Assembly (NCBI GenBank): GCA_004295015.1
Contig: SHNE01000020.1
Span: 62,001 to 126,000, forward strand
Source: Bacteroidota bacterium
GTDB lineage: Bacteria > Bacteroidota > Bacteroidia > AKYH767-A > 2013-40CM-41-45
Length of the DNA: 64,000 nucleotides
Direction: 5' to 3'
In this document: positions 46,241 to 56,054 of the stretch, piece after piece
How positions within the stretch are numbered: the stretch's first letter is position 1
How the letters are laid out: each line of letters starts with the position of its first letter
Program-made: the position numbers and the translations under genes
The notes under the pieces: model-generated
The model's database searches: none
Told to the model about the DNA's origin: nothing
Seen by the model: the letters and a program-made list of their open reading frames with translations, nothing else

Positions 46241-46317
46241 AAAATCAATTCAAACAATAAACTCTATGCAAGATCCTAAAAAAAAATGAATCTGAAGAAT
46301 TGCAATTAAAATTCATG

Positions 46318-47652
46318 TTATTGAATAAGAAGCCCACTGAGTCTCATTAAATTGCTTTCTGACAGCTTTGCTTCGAATCTCGCATCCACCAAGCGAGTCA
46401 TCGCCTCTTCATAGCTTCGTTGCACTTCTTTCAGTTCAATTATGCCACTTAGTCCGCTTCTGAATCTTTCCTGAGATATAATCAGTATTTCCCTGGCAGA
46501 TAAAATATTTTCTTCTTCCAGTTTCAGAATAGCAAGTTGATCCTTATACTCTTGAAAGGCTTTAATAATATCTGCATCAATAGCTAATTCTGCCTGCTCT
46601 AATTCAAGTCGTGCATTGAGGACATCAAGGCGCGCTGCTTTTACATTTTTGGATATTCTGAATCCATTAAAAAGAGGTAAGCCGGCCGTAATACCATAAC
46701 TAAAGCCCTGATTTTTATTTGTCCTGATAAAGCCTGCTTCGTTTTCTGCATTCGAAAAATTGTAGCTACCATTTAATTGTATTCTTGGCCAACGATCTGC
46801 GATCGATTCTTTTAGTGCTAAATTTGAAATGAGTAATTGCTTTCTGTAGTAAGAACGAAAGTGATTTGACTCTTTCGATTTATTTTTTATTTCCTCAATG
46901 GATCCACTAAAAACTAATTTAATGGAGTCTTCAACCACGAAATTTGTCTCCAGTGATCTTGCCATTAATTTGTTCAGGTCAATACTCAGGGATTTGATGA
47001 GAGAAATTTGCGTCATCTCAGCTGAAAGTCGTGAATTTAAATCTGTTTTTGCGTGCAAGACATCAAGTTTGGATCCTGATCCATTGGATAACCGTCTCTC
47101 CGCAATGCTAACTCTTTCTCTTCCCAGTTGGATTTCTTCTTTAATACTTTTTAATAATTGCTGCTCTCGTGCTATTTCAAAATATGCTCTGATTACTTCA
47201 AGATATACATCTTCCATTTGAATCTTCAGAGAAATTGCTGATTGGGTCGACAATTCATTAAGACGTCTTTTAGTGCTGAACATTTTTGTACCGTCAAAAA
47301 TGGTCCAGCCAAGTGATAGACTGGCATTCAAATTCTCAGATCGAGCATTATTTCTATCCACCTGATCTCCATTTGAATATTTTTGGTTTGTGGAATTATT
47401 GGCCCGGTTATAAGCAGCATCAACGTTGATATCAGGCAACATTCCTGCTTCACCTGCGTGGTTATAAAGTTCTTGTTTACTTAAATCATTGCCGGCAATT
47501 CTGATGTCAAAATTATTCTCCAAAGCGATTGTTATTGCCTGCTCAAAAGTCAACACCGTATCCTGTCCATTTGCATTGTTACCCAATAAAAAAAGACAAA
47601 AGGAAAACGAACAAACAATCTTAGTAAAAGGAAATAATCGCATTATAGTCAT
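46318..47652 (-). CDS. TolC-family outer-membrane efflux protein
   Basis: 444 aa. A signal peptide ends NANGQ, then two homologous halves of long helices alternate with beta segments, typical of TolC: LTFEQAITIALENNFDIRIA in the first half and LPLFNGFRISKNVKAARLD in the second. An alternative ATG three codons downstream (47643) is possible. It forms the outer-membrane duct of the RND system encoded upstream, 22 bases away. Confidence 0.93.
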   Translation of the reverse strand: MTIMRLFPFTKIVCSFSFCLFLLGNNANGQDTVLTFEQAITIALENNFDIRIAGNDLSKQELYNHAGEAGMLPDINVDAAYNRANNSTNQKYSNGDQVDRNNARSENLNASLSLGWTIFDGTKMFSTKRRLNELSTQSAISLKIQMEDVYLEVIRAYFEIAREQQLLKSIKEEIQLGRERVSIAERRLSNGSGSKLDVLHAKTDLNSRLSAEMTQISLIKSLSIDLNKLMARSLETNFVVEDSIKLVFSGSIEEIKNKSKESNHFRSYYRKQLLISNLALKESIADRWPRIQLNGSYNFSNAENEAGFIRTNKNQGFSYGITAGLPLFNGFRISKNVKAARLDVLNARLELEQAELAIDADIIKAFQEYKDQLAILKLEEENILSAREILIISQERFRSGLSGIIELKEVQRSYEEAMTRLVDARFEAKLSESNLMRLSGLLIQ

Positions 47653-47674
47653 CTTGATAAATTTCTAAAACAGA

Positions 47675-50600
47675 TTAGGACTCTGTACCCAAACCTGATT
47701 TCTTTCTCGAAATAAACGTATACATAGCCGGAATCACATAGAGCGTAAGCACCAATGAAAATGCAAGGCCGCCAACAACTGCAATCCCCATAGGCATCCG
47801 GCTTTGTGCACCATTACCCAGGCCAATTGCAATTGGTAATGCACCAAGGATGGTAGCAAAACTTGTCATCAGTATTGGACGTAATCGTAAGGTGGCTGCT
47901 TCTATTACCGCTTCGTTTATACTCTTTCCCGCTAACTTTTGCTTATTGGCAAATTCAACAATCAAAATTCCATTTTTTGTCACCAAACCGATAAGCATGA
48001 TCATACCAATCTGACTAAATATATTCAGTGTCTGATTAAACATCCAGAGTGTGAAAACTGCTCCGCCCAAAGCCAATGGAACAGTAAGCATAATAATAAT
48101 GGGGTCAATAAAACTCTCAAACTGAGCAGCAAGAATTAGATATATTAATATCAAAGCAAGGATGAATGCGAATAATATATTGGAACTGCTTTCAGCAAAA
48201 TCCCTGGAAGGTCCTGTGAGATCAGTATTAAATGTCGGATCCAACACGGAAGCAGAAATTTTATTCATAGCGTCAATGCCATCACCGATGGTTTTACCCT
48301 GAGCAAGACCTGCAGAAATGGTGGCGGACTTATATCTATCGTGGTGATAAAGCTGTGGAGGATTACTCTCTTCAGACAGAGATACTACATTATCCACTTG
48401 AATAAGTTGGCCATCCTGATTACGAACGTATAGTGATTTTAAATCAAGTGGCTCATCCCTGTTCTTTCTATCAACCTGCACCATCACCTGATACTGTTTA
48501 CCATTCATGTTGAAATACGAAATTCTGCTGCCGCTATATGCCAACCGGAGTGTTTGTGCAATATCATTTACAGACACCCCAACAGCACGTGCACGATCTC
48601 TGTCAATATTGACGAATAATTCGGGTTTATTAAATTTCAAATTAACATCTACACCTTGAAAGGTGGGGTCTTTATATGCTGCATCAAGAAAATCAGGAAG
48701 CTTTTCTTTAATTTTATCAAAGGTTGCATTTTGTATAACATATTGCACTGGCAATCCACCTCTGGCAACACCACCCACACTTATCGTTTGTTCTTGAATA
48801 ACGAATGCTTTTCCTTCCGGAAATGTTCTCAATTGTTTTGAAAGGTAATCAGCAATTTCCTGTTGCGAACGATCTCTGTCTTTAGCCTCCAGAAGGGATA
48901 ATCTGGAAAAACCTGAATTGACCGCACCTGAACCGGCAAAAGAAGGTGCCGTCACCGTTAACACCACTCTTTTTTCGGGGAGGGAATCAGTCACCATTTG
49001 ACTGATCTTATCCATGTAATCATCCATATATTCATAGGAAGTTCCTTCAGGTGCACTCACTGCCAGCCTGACCCAGTTTCTATCTTCCAGAGGAGCAAGT
49101 TCACTCTGGAGCAGTGCGCCAAAGCCAAATATCATAGCGACAGGAACAAGGATTAAAACAATCGCCCATTTTCTTCTCTTCATGAAATTACTGAGTGACT
49201 TTTGGTATCTGTCGTTCAAACTTTGGAAGAAGGGTTCCGTTTTAATATAAAATTTTGAATGGCCTTTATCTTTTCGTGCAAGTAATACATTCAGCACTGG
49301 TGTTAAGGTAAGGGACACAAAAGCAGAAATAAGTATTGCTCCGGCCATAACGATGCCGAACTCCCGGAACAATCTTCCTACAAATCCTTCCAGAAAAATT
49401 ATGGGAAGGAATACAACAGCCAGCGTGATAGAGGTTGATACCACTGCGAAAAATATTTCATTTGAACCTTCTCTGGCTGCATCCATAGGACGCATGCCGG
49501 ATTCAAGTTTCTTGTAAATATTTTCCGTTACAACAATTCCATCATCCACAACAAGGCCGGTTGCTAATACAATGGCAAGCAGGGTGAGAATGTTAATGGA
49601 GAAACCGGCAAGGTACATAATGAAGAATGCACCAATCAATGAAACCGGTATGTCGATCAGTGGTCTTAAGGCAATTAACCAGTCTCTGAAAAACAGAAAA
49701 ATAATCAGCACTACAAGAATAAAAGCGATTAATAATGTTTCAGCTACTTCCCAGATCGACTGCCTGATGAATAGTGTTTTATCTAAGGCAATATTGAGTG
49801 TAAAATCTTTAGGCAGATCAATTTTCAGCTGCTCATACCGTTTGTAAAACTCATCGGCTATTTCAATATAGTTTGATCCGGGTTGAGGTACAATGGCCAT
49901 ACCGATCATTGGTGTGCCACTTTCTTTTAATATAGTTTCCTCATTTTCGGTACCAAGAGCGGCGTATCCAACATCCTTTAATCTGATATTTTGTGTTCCG
50001 GTGGAGGCAATTATCAGATCATTAAATTCAGCTTCAGAACTCATCCTTCCCATCGTTTTCACGGTCAGCTCCGTTGTATTACCTGCCAATTTTCCTGCAG
50101 GTAATTCTATGTTTTCTCTGTTGATGGCGTTTTCAACATCTAAGGCAATAAGATTGTAAGCACTCAGTTTCTGTGGGTCAAGCCAAATGCGCATGGCATA
50201 TTTTTTTTCCCCCCAAATTTGTACCGTACTTACACCCGGTATCGTTTGCAATCGCTCAAGAATAATATTGGATGCGTAATCACTTACTTCGAGCTGACTC
50301 CGTGAATTACTTACTACCGTCATTGATATTACAGCATCGCTATTCGCATCAGCTTTAGTAACAACAGGTGGAGCATCAATATCCTGAGGCAATTGTCGCA
50401 ACACCTGAGAAACCTTATCTCTCACATCATTTGCTGAAGCCTCTAAATCTGTTTCGAGTCCAAATTCAACGGTGATAACACTGGATCCCTGATTGCTTGC
50501 AGATGAAATCGAACGTATTCCTGCAATTCCATTTATTGCCTTCTCAATAGGTTCCGTTATTTGTGATTCGATAATTTCAGCATTTGCTCCCGTATAATTG

Positions 50601-50746
50601 GTTCGTACTGTTATAACAGGTGGATCCAGGGAAGGATATTCGCGAACTCCCAAAGAATCAAATCCGATCAGCCCAAAAAGCAAGATGATGATTGACATCA
50701 CCATCGCAAAGACGGGGCGTTTCAGACTGATGGAAGAGAGACTCAT
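47675..50746 (-). CDS. RND efflux pump (AcrB/HAE1 type)
   Basis: 1023 aa. Two sets of six membrane helices frame two large periplasmic loops. The N-terminus reads MSLSSISLKRPVFAMVMSI, the TM4 proton-relay Asp pair is in TGLVVDDGIVVTENI, and the end has QIGMIMLIGLVTKNGILIVEFAN and LRLRPILMTSFATILGALP. HAE1 pumps export drugs, detergents or bile-like compounds by proton motive force. It is the middle gene of an adaptor-pump-TolC set. Confidence 0.95.
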   Translation of the reverse strand: MSLSSISLKRPVFAMVMSIIILLFGLIGFDSLGVREYPSLDPPVITVRTNYTGANAEIIESQITEPIEKAINGIAGIRSISSASNQGSSVITVEFGLETDLEASANDVRDKVSQVLRQLPQDIDAPPVVTKADANSDAVISMTVVSNSRSQLEVSDYASNIILERLQTIPGVSTVQIWGEKKYAMRIWLDPQKLSAYNLIALDVENAINRENIELPAGKLAGNTTELTVKTMGRMSSEAEFNDLIIASTGTQNIRLKDVGYAALGTENEETILKESGTPMIGMAIVPQPGSNYIEIADEFYKRYEQLKIDLPKDFTLNIALDKTLFIRQSIWEVAETLLIAFILVVLIIFLFFRDWLIALRPLIDIPVSLIGAFFIMYLAGFSINILTLLAIVLATGLVVDDGIVVTENIYKKLESGMRPMDAAREGSNEIFFAVVSTSITLAVVFLPIIFLEGFVGRLFREFGIVMAGAILISAFVSLTLTPVLNVLLARKDKGHSKFYIKTEPFFQSLNDRYQKSLSNFMKRRKWAIVLILVPVAMIFGFGALLQSELAPLEDRNWVRLAVSAPEGTSYEYMDDYMDKISQMVTDSLPEKRVVLTVTAPSFAGSGAVNSGFSRLSLLEAKDRDRSQQEIADYLSKQLRTFPEGKAFVIQEQTISVGGVARGGLPVQYVIQNATFDKIKEKLPDFLDAAYKDPTFQGVDVNLKFNKPELFVNIDRDRARAVGVSVNDIAQTLRLAYSGSRISYFNMNGKQYQVMVQVDRKNRDEPLDLKSLYVRNQDGQLIQVDNVVSLSEESNPPQLYHHDRYKSATISAGLAQGKTIGDGIDAMNKISASVLDPTFNTDLTGPSRDFAESSSNILFAFILALILIYLILAAQFESFIDPIIIMLTVPLALGGAVFTLWMFNQTLNIFSQIGMIMLIGLVTKNGILIVEFANKQKLAGKSINEAVIEAATLRLRPILMTSFATILGALPIAIGLGNGAQSRMPMGIAVVGGLAFSLVLTLYVIPAMYTFISRKKSGLGTES

Positions 50747-50766
50747 AGTACTTAATTAAATGAAAA

Positions 50767-51825
50767 TTAATTAATGATTACTGATACCGGCATATCAGGT
50801 CTTAATTGCATGATACCGTTTGTAAGAATTGTGTCGCCATCGTTCAGGCCGGAAATAATTTGAACGGTACTATCATTTCTGATCCCAATCTCAACTTTAC
50901 GGGATTGTGCCTTACCTTGATTTTGAACAAATAATTTATAGCCTTTTAATTCGGGAATAATAGCTTGAGAAGGGATCATCAGTGCAGAATCAATGGCTGC
51001 TAAAGGAACTTCTACATTTGCAAAAGCCCCCGGTGTTAATATTCCCTCGGGATTCGGACACAAGGCACGAATTAAAACAGAATGCGTTAGAGGATCTATT
51101 TTAGGTTCCATCGCGTAAATTTTCGCTTCGTAACTTTTGGTAAGAGAGGAAAGGGAAAATCTTACGGTCTGATTTAGCCTCAGCAAAGATTTATATTTCT
51201 CAGGAACCGAGAACTCCAGTTTTACCGGATTGATATCCTGGATGGAAACTATTTTAGTGTTTAAGGGGAGAATGGATCCTTCATTGATCATTTCAAGTCC
51301 TACAATACCGGAAAAGGGAGCTCGTATTTCTGTTTTTGAAATCTGAACTTTAATGAAGGCGATATCTGCTTCGATCCCTTGCAGTGTATTAATGGCCTCA
51401 TCATATTCTTGCTGACTGATTCCTTGAATTTTAAGAAGGTCAGCTGATCTTCTTTCTTTGGTTTTTGCCAATTGCAATTCTACCTGCAGTTTGTTCAGTT
51501 GTGCCTGAAGGTCCTCGTCAAAAATTTTAGCGAGAAGTTCTCCTTGATTTACACTTGATCCTTCATCAAAATATATTTTTACGAGCCGTCCGGCAATCTC
51601 ATTTTTTATTTCTACCTCTTTGTTTGAAAGCAATGCTCCGGTAACATGTATTGATTCTGAAACGCTTGATGCTTTTACAATGTATCCGTTCACGGACATT
51701 TTTCCGGAACCTGCGGTTTTGCCTACTGATGAACTCCCTTTATCAGGTGAATTACATTTGTTCAGGTAAATTACTATAATGATAAATAGGATAGAGAGGA
51801 TGAGAAGGATTCTTCCGGGCTTCAT
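50767..51825 (-). CDS. RND efflux periplasmic adaptor (MFP family)
   Basis: 352 aa with an N-terminal membrane anchor (about residues 5-22). A barrel-sandwich (lipoyl-like) half is at IKNEIAGRLVKIYFDEGSSV, a helical hairpin in the middle, the second barrel-sandwich half at IRAPFSGIVGLEMINEG, and a beta-barrel follows. The C-terminal membrane-proximal domain contains VEIGIRNDSTVQIISGLNDGD. It links the pump to the TolC partner. The operon order adaptor, pump, TolC is standard. Confidence 0.93.
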   Translation of the reverse strand: MKPGRILLILSILFIIIVIYLNKCNSPDKGSSSVGKTAGSGKMSVNGYIVKASSVSESIHVTGALLSNKEVEIKNEIAGRLVKIYFDEGSSVNQGELLAKIFDEDLQAQLNKLQVELQLAKTKERRSADLLKIQGISQQEYDEAINTLQGIEADIAFIKVQISKTEIRAPFSGIVGLEMINEGSILPLNTKIVSIQDINPVKLEFSVPEKYKSLLRLNQTVRFSLSSLTKSYEAKIYAMEPKIDPLTHSVLIRALCPNPEGILTPGAFANVEVPLAAIDSALMIPSQAIIPELKGYKLFVQNQGKAQSRKVEIGIRNDSTVQIISGLNDGDTILTNGIMQLRPDMPVSVIIN

Positions 51826-51896
51826 GATAAAAAATAAGGTGACGACCAGAACTGCTCATGCAGTTAGAGACGAATTTCGTTTGATATTCCGTAAAA

Positions 51897-52982
51897 TTAA
51901 TCCTGCCAGTCTGCAATGAAAAGATTTGTGGCATGGCTTCCGCCATTGTTACGGTTGCTCGAAAATACAATTTTCTTTCCATCAGGAGAAAAGACAGGAA
52001 AAGCAGCAAAAGCCTTGTCGAAGGTAATTTGCTCAAGGTCACCGCCTTCTAAATTACACATCCATAGATTAAAGTTAAATCCTCTGGAAACATGGTTACT
52101 GGAAAAAATGATTTTGCTTCCATCAGGAGTAAAGAAAGGTGCCCAATTGGCTCCCCCTAAATTGGTAACTTTCTTCAGATCAGACCCGTCAACATTACAA
52201 GTATAGATTTCCATGTTGGTCGGCATTACCAGATCCTGCTTGAGGAGATCTTTGTATTCTTTTATCGCTTCCTCAGTCTTTGGTCTGGATGCACGGAAAA
52301 CCAGTTTCTTGCCATCCGGTGAAAAGAACGCACCACCATCATATCCAAGTTCATGCGTGATTTGCTTCACATCATTTCCATAGGCATCCATAGTATATAA
52401 CTCAAGGTCACCACTTCTTGTTGAAGTGAACACAATGTGCTTACCATCCGGACTAACAGTTGCCTCAGCATCATATCCATCTTCAGTAGTCAGCTGTCGC
52501 ACAATTTTTCCGTTCAGATCAGCTACAACTATATCAAAGGAAGGATAGAGCGGCCAAACATATTTATGATCCGGTCTGGGTGCAGGCTTAGGTGGGCATT
52601 TTTCACTACCCATATGTGTTGTGGCATATAAAATCAATGAATCGCCTCCTAAAAAATAGGAGCAGGTTGTTCGGCCCTTTCCGGTACTCACCATTACAGG
52701 AGCAAAGGAATCTATAGGGGAATAATAAATCTGATCACATTCAACATTCCATTCAGGGTTGGTAGCTTGAAATACCAACATCCGGCTGTCAAAACTATAA
52801 TAAGCTTCTGCATTATCGCCTCCGAAAGTTAATTGGCGAATATTCTTAAAATGCTTCTCCTCTTTAAAATGTATGGTTGTATCTGAAGTTCCTTGTTGGG
52901 CCTCCGAACTTTTTGTTGGAAGTGTTACAACCAGAGCGACAATAACTGTTAAACCGAGGGCTGAAATGATAATCTTCTTCAT
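51897..52982 (-). CDS. TolB-like PD40 beta-propeller exported protein
   Basis: 361 aa from ATG 52982 (MKKIIISALGLTVIV), which opens a signal peptide; an in-frame start at 53030 would add 16 residues. Six or so PD40 blades show the D-G-K-x-I-V-F-x-S-x-R motif (SPDGKHIVFTSTRSGD, TPDGSKIIFSSNHVS, SPDGKKIVFSSNRNN). There is no N-terminal TolB box domain and no enzyme motif. It lies 71 bases upstream of the adaptor and may be part of that transcript. Confidence 0.84.
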   Translation of the reverse strand: MKKIIISALGLTVIVALVVTLPTKSSEAQQGTSDTTIHFKEEKHFKNIRQLTFGGDNAEAYYSFDSRMLVFQATNPEWNVECDQIYYSPIDSFAPVMVSTGKGRTTCSYFLGGDSLILYATTHMGSEKCPPKPAPRPDHKYVWPLYPSFDIVVADLNGKIVRQLTTEDGYDAEATVSPDGKHIVFTSTRSGDLELYTMDAYGNDVKQITHELGYDGGAFFSPDGKKLVFRASRPKTEEAIKEYKDLLKQDLVMPTNMEIYTCNVDGSDLKKVTNLGGANWAPFFTPDGSKIIFSSNHVSRGFNFNLWMCNLEGGDLEQITFDKAFAAFPVFSPDGKKIVFSSNRNNGGSHATNLFIADWQD

Positions 52983-53174
52983 AATAGAGCTTTGGGCGAA
53001 TAAAATAAGAATTGATTTCCTGATTGTCACAATAAAGCAAGAAGAAATGAAGCTTATTTCATCGAATTAGGTTAATTAATTCTTAATTCCGTTATGATTA
53101 TATTCGGGTCTTATCTGAATTAATAAATTTAGCAACTTAAATGATGTATTATTGCTTCTCAATCTAACAATCCA

Positions 53175-55241
53175 ATGAATCAATCTAAGATCAAGTTCTG
53201 CTTAATGCAAATGACCTGCATCACTTTAGTTTTAAGTGCATGCACGCAAATTTCAAATAAAAAATCCGCCGATATAAAACAAGATGACTTTTTATGGCAA
53301 TGGATTGACAGTACCCGTAATCCGGGAGATGATTTTTTTGCTTTTGCCACCGGCAATTGGATGAAAAGCAATCCCATTCCGGAAAGTGAAAAGCGCTGGG
53401 GAATTGCAAATCTCGTGATCAATGACAATTACGATAAGCTTTTAAATTTATGTGAAGAATCTGCAAAAAATACTAATGCCGCCCACGGTAGCAATACACA
53501 GAAGATAGGTGACTTCTGGGCCATGGGAATGGATTCATTAAAAATTGAACAGGATGGAATAAAGCCGCTTGCTCCGATGCTCAGCAGCATTGAAGCGATA
53601 AAAGATAAACAAGGCGTTCTGAATGCCATTGCTGATATGCAAAAGATTTGCTCCGATCCCTTATTTTATATCGCGATTTATCAGGACGAAATGAACAGCA
53701 ATAAGTTTGCCGTCCATCTCTATCAGGGAGGAATCGGCTTACCGGATCGCGACTACTATTTCAATAATGACAGCAGAACGATAAATATCAGGAACGAATA
53801 CGATAAGCATCTTGTGAAAATGTTTATGCTTTTAGGTTATGCAGAGAAAGATTCCAGAAAACATGCCGCAACAGTTTTTTCTATAGAAAAGAGTCTTGCT
53901 TCTGCATCAAGGAAGCTCGAAGAACTGCGCGATCCTTATGCAAATTATACTAAAATGTCGACCCGGGAATTTGCAGCTTCTGTACCTGAATTAAATTGGA
54001 ACGACATGATGACCCGCTTGGATTTGCAGGGTCTGGATTCGATTATTATTGCACAGCCTGAATTTTATCAACAAGTAAATAAGAGTTTAAAGACAATTTC
54101 TATTGACGATTGGAAGACTTATTTGAGATGGAATCTGTTGAATAATTATGCAAGTGAGTTAAGCACTGCATTTGACTCACAAAATTTTGAGTTTTTCGGA
54201 AAAGTTTTATCAGGTGTCACAGAGCAAAGACCTCGCTGGAAAAGGATTCTGGATTCTCAGGAAAATTATCTGGGTGATGCTTTAGGCCAGTTGTACGTTG
54301 AGAAATATGTTTCACCTACAATGCGCGAACGTTATGATGGATTGGTTCAAAACATGCTTGACACTTACAAGGACAGAATTCAAGGTTTGAAATGGATGAG
54401 TGATCAAACAAAGGAGAAAGCACTTTACAAGCTTTCGAAGATCAGCAGGAAAGTTTGTTATCCGGATAAATGGAAAGATTATTCCTCACTAAGTATAGGA
54501 AGAGAATCATTTGCAGAAAATGTGATGAATTGCAAACGTTGGCAATATGCCTACTACATTAAAAAATTGCACGAGCCGGTCGATCGAACTGAATGGGAAA
54601 TGACTCCTCAAACCTATAATGCATATTACAATCCTTCGAATAATGAGATTGTATTACCTGCTGCCATCTTCCTCATCCCGGGCTTAGCAGATTCTCTTGC
54701 TGACGATGCGATCATTTATGGATATGCTGCAGCTTCTACAATAGGTCATGAACTGACACATGGTTTTGATGATCAGGGAAGACAATTTGATGCTGATGGA
54801 AATTTAAAAAACTGGTGGACGACGGAAGATTCTGTCATGTTCTCTCAGCAAGCATCCTTACTGATCAATCAGTTCAATAATTATATTGTTCTGGACAGTA
54901 TGCATGTGAATGGAGAGGCTACGCTGGGTGAAAATATCGCAGACTTAGGTGGTGTTGTGATTGGTTTTGAAGCATTCAAAAAAACCAAACAATATAGAGA
55001 AGGAAAGAAAATTGACGGCCTCACTCCAACGCAGAGATATTTTCTTGGCTATTCAATGGGATGGCTTGGTCATTCCCGTGATGCCTCTCTTGCTATGCAA
55101 GTAATGACAAATGTTCATGCACCTAATTTTCTACGGGTAAATGGCCCCTTTGCCAACATTCCTGAATTCTATGAAGCATTCGGAATAAAAGAAGGAGATG
55201 CAATGTGGCGACCGGACAGTCTGCGTGTAAATATCTGGTAG
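53175..55241 (+). CDS. M13 family (neprilysin-like) zinc metalloprotease lipoprotein
   Basis: 688 aa. A signal peptide with the lipobox LSAC precedes the M13 N-terminal helical domain (FFAFATGNWMKSNPIPE). The zinc site is the HExxH helix IGHELTHGFDDQGRQF, with the third ligand Glu in GENIADLGG, about 60 residues downstream, and NAYYNPSNNEIVLPAAI just before. M13 peptidases cleave short peptides outside the cytoplasm. The family end, normally C-x-x-W, reads RVNIW. The enzyme looks intact. Confidence 0.95.
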   Translation: MNQSKIKFCLMQMTCITLVLSACTQISNKKSADIKQDDFLWQWIDSTRNPGDDFFAFATGNWMKSNPIPESEKRWGIANLVINDNYDKLLNLCEESAKNTNAAHGSNTQKIGDFWAMGMDSLKIEQDGIKPLAPMLSSIEAIKDKQGVLNAIADMQKICSDPLFYIAIYQDEMNSNKFAVHLYQGGIGLPDRDYYFNNDSRTINIRNEYDKHLVKMFMLLGYAEKDSRKHAATVFSIEKSLASASRKLEELRDPYANYTKMSTREFAASVPELNWNDMMTRLDLQGLDSIIIAQPEFYQQVNKSLKTISIDDWKTYLRWNLLNNYASELSTAFDSQNFEFFGKVLSGVTEQRPRWKRILDSQENYLGDALGQLYVEKYVSPTMRERYDGLVQNMLDTYKDRIQGLKWMSDQTKEKALYKLSKISRKVCYPDKWKDYSSLSIGRESFAENVMNCKRWQYAYYIKKLHEPVDRTEWEMTPQTYNAYYNPSNNEIVLPAAIFLIPGLADSLADDAIIYGYAAASTIGHELTHGFDDQGRQFDADGNLKNWWTTEDSVMFSQQASLLINQFNNYIVLDSMHVNGEATLGENIADLGGVVIGFEAFKKTKQYREGKKIDGLTPTQRYFLGYSMGWLGHSRDASLAMQVMTNVHAPNFLRVNGPFANIPEFYEAFGIKEGDAMWRPDSLRVNIW

Positions 55242-55331
55242 ATTTTAACTGAGATCGAGGCTTAGATTTTTCTTAATTAGACAGGTGTTTTTTGACAAAT
55301 CGTACATCTTTGTATGATCAATGTCATAATT

Positions 55332-55351
55332 AAAATGACTATTGTCATTTT
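55332..55351. promoter_or_regulatory. Inverted repeat upstream of the fasciclin gene
   Basis: AAAATGAC-TATT-GTCATTTT is a perfect 8-bp inverted repeat about 50 bases before the fasciclin ATG. Another GTCAT at 55323-55327 pairs with the ATGAC arm, so three GTCAT/ATGAC units alternate. It may be an operator or a hairpin in the leader; no promoter element is clear here. Confidence 0.4.
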
Positions 55352-55403
55352 CAGGTTTTGTTCAAGGAATTAATTTCGGGAATTGAATACTCACTAAAAT
55401 TCC

Positions 55404-55964
55404 ATGATAATGAAAACCAAGAACCTAATCCCTTTCATGTTTGCACTTCTCAGCTTGACTTTTGTTGCTTGCTCAAACAGTTCGACTGAAAATGCAGATG
55501 AACAAAATACCGAAACCGGCACGGAAGCTTCCGGTGGGCAATCAACAGTTGAGGATGATGTGTCTCAACCCAACGTAGTAAAAATTGCTATTGGTTCAAA
55601 GGACCATACAACATTAGTAAAAGCGGTTGTTGCTGCTGAATTAGTTGATGCTTTATCGAACAACGGACCATTCACAGTTTTCGCACCTACAGATGCTGCA
55701 TTTGCTGCACTGCCTGAAGGTGTATTGAATGATCTGATGAAAAAAGAGAAAAAGGGCGACCTGGAAAATGTATTATACAATCATGTGATAGTAGGTTCAT
55801 ACAAGGCAGAAGATTTTAAAGATGGCCAGGAGATAACCTTGTTTGGCGGAAAGAAAGTGCTGATGAGTGTGAAAGACGGAAAGGTAATGGTTAATGATGC
55901 AACTATTGTCGCTACAGTTCCTGCAAGTAACGGCTATGTGTTAGTCGTAGACAAAGTTTTATAG
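55404..55964 (+). CDS. Fasciclin (FAS1) domain lipoprotein
   Basis: 186 aa; ATG 55410 two codons later is an equal start. A signal peptide ends in the lipobox VACS with Cys at about residue 23, followed by a Glu/Thr/Ser-rich linker and one FAS1 domain (about 55-186) with LVDALSNNGPFTVFAPTDAAF, LENVLYNHVIVGSY and NGYVLVVDKVL. FAS1 domains act in adhesion or matrix binding; the partner is unknown. It is the only gene in its transcript and is followed by a terminator. Confidence 0.92.
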   Translation: MIMKTKNLIPFMFALLSLTFVACSNSSTENADEQNTETGTEASGGQSTVEDDVSQPNVVKIAIGSKDHTTLVKAVVAAELVDALSNNGPFTVFAPTDAAFAALPEGVLNDLMKKEKKGDLENVLYNHVIVGSYKAEDFKDGQEITLFGGKKVLMSVKDGKVMVNDATIVATVPASNGYVLVVDKVL

Positions 55965-56002
55965 GAGAATTATTATAATTGATTGGTTTGTGAATATGTT
56001 GA

Positions 56003-56030
56003 AAAAGCCTCACCTGATGGTGGGGCTTTT
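56003..56030 (+). terminator. Rho-independent terminator after the fasciclin gene
   Basis: A 12-bp stem with one T-G wobble (AAAAGCCTCACC with GGTGGGGCTTTT) and a 4-base TGAT loop ends in four T residues, 38 bases after the fasciclin stop. The A-rich 5' arm lets it act on the minus strand too, for the convergent lipoprotein gene that ends 25 bases away. Confidence 0.82.
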
Positions 56031-56054
56031 CAATGAACTAATTTAAAGAAATTT

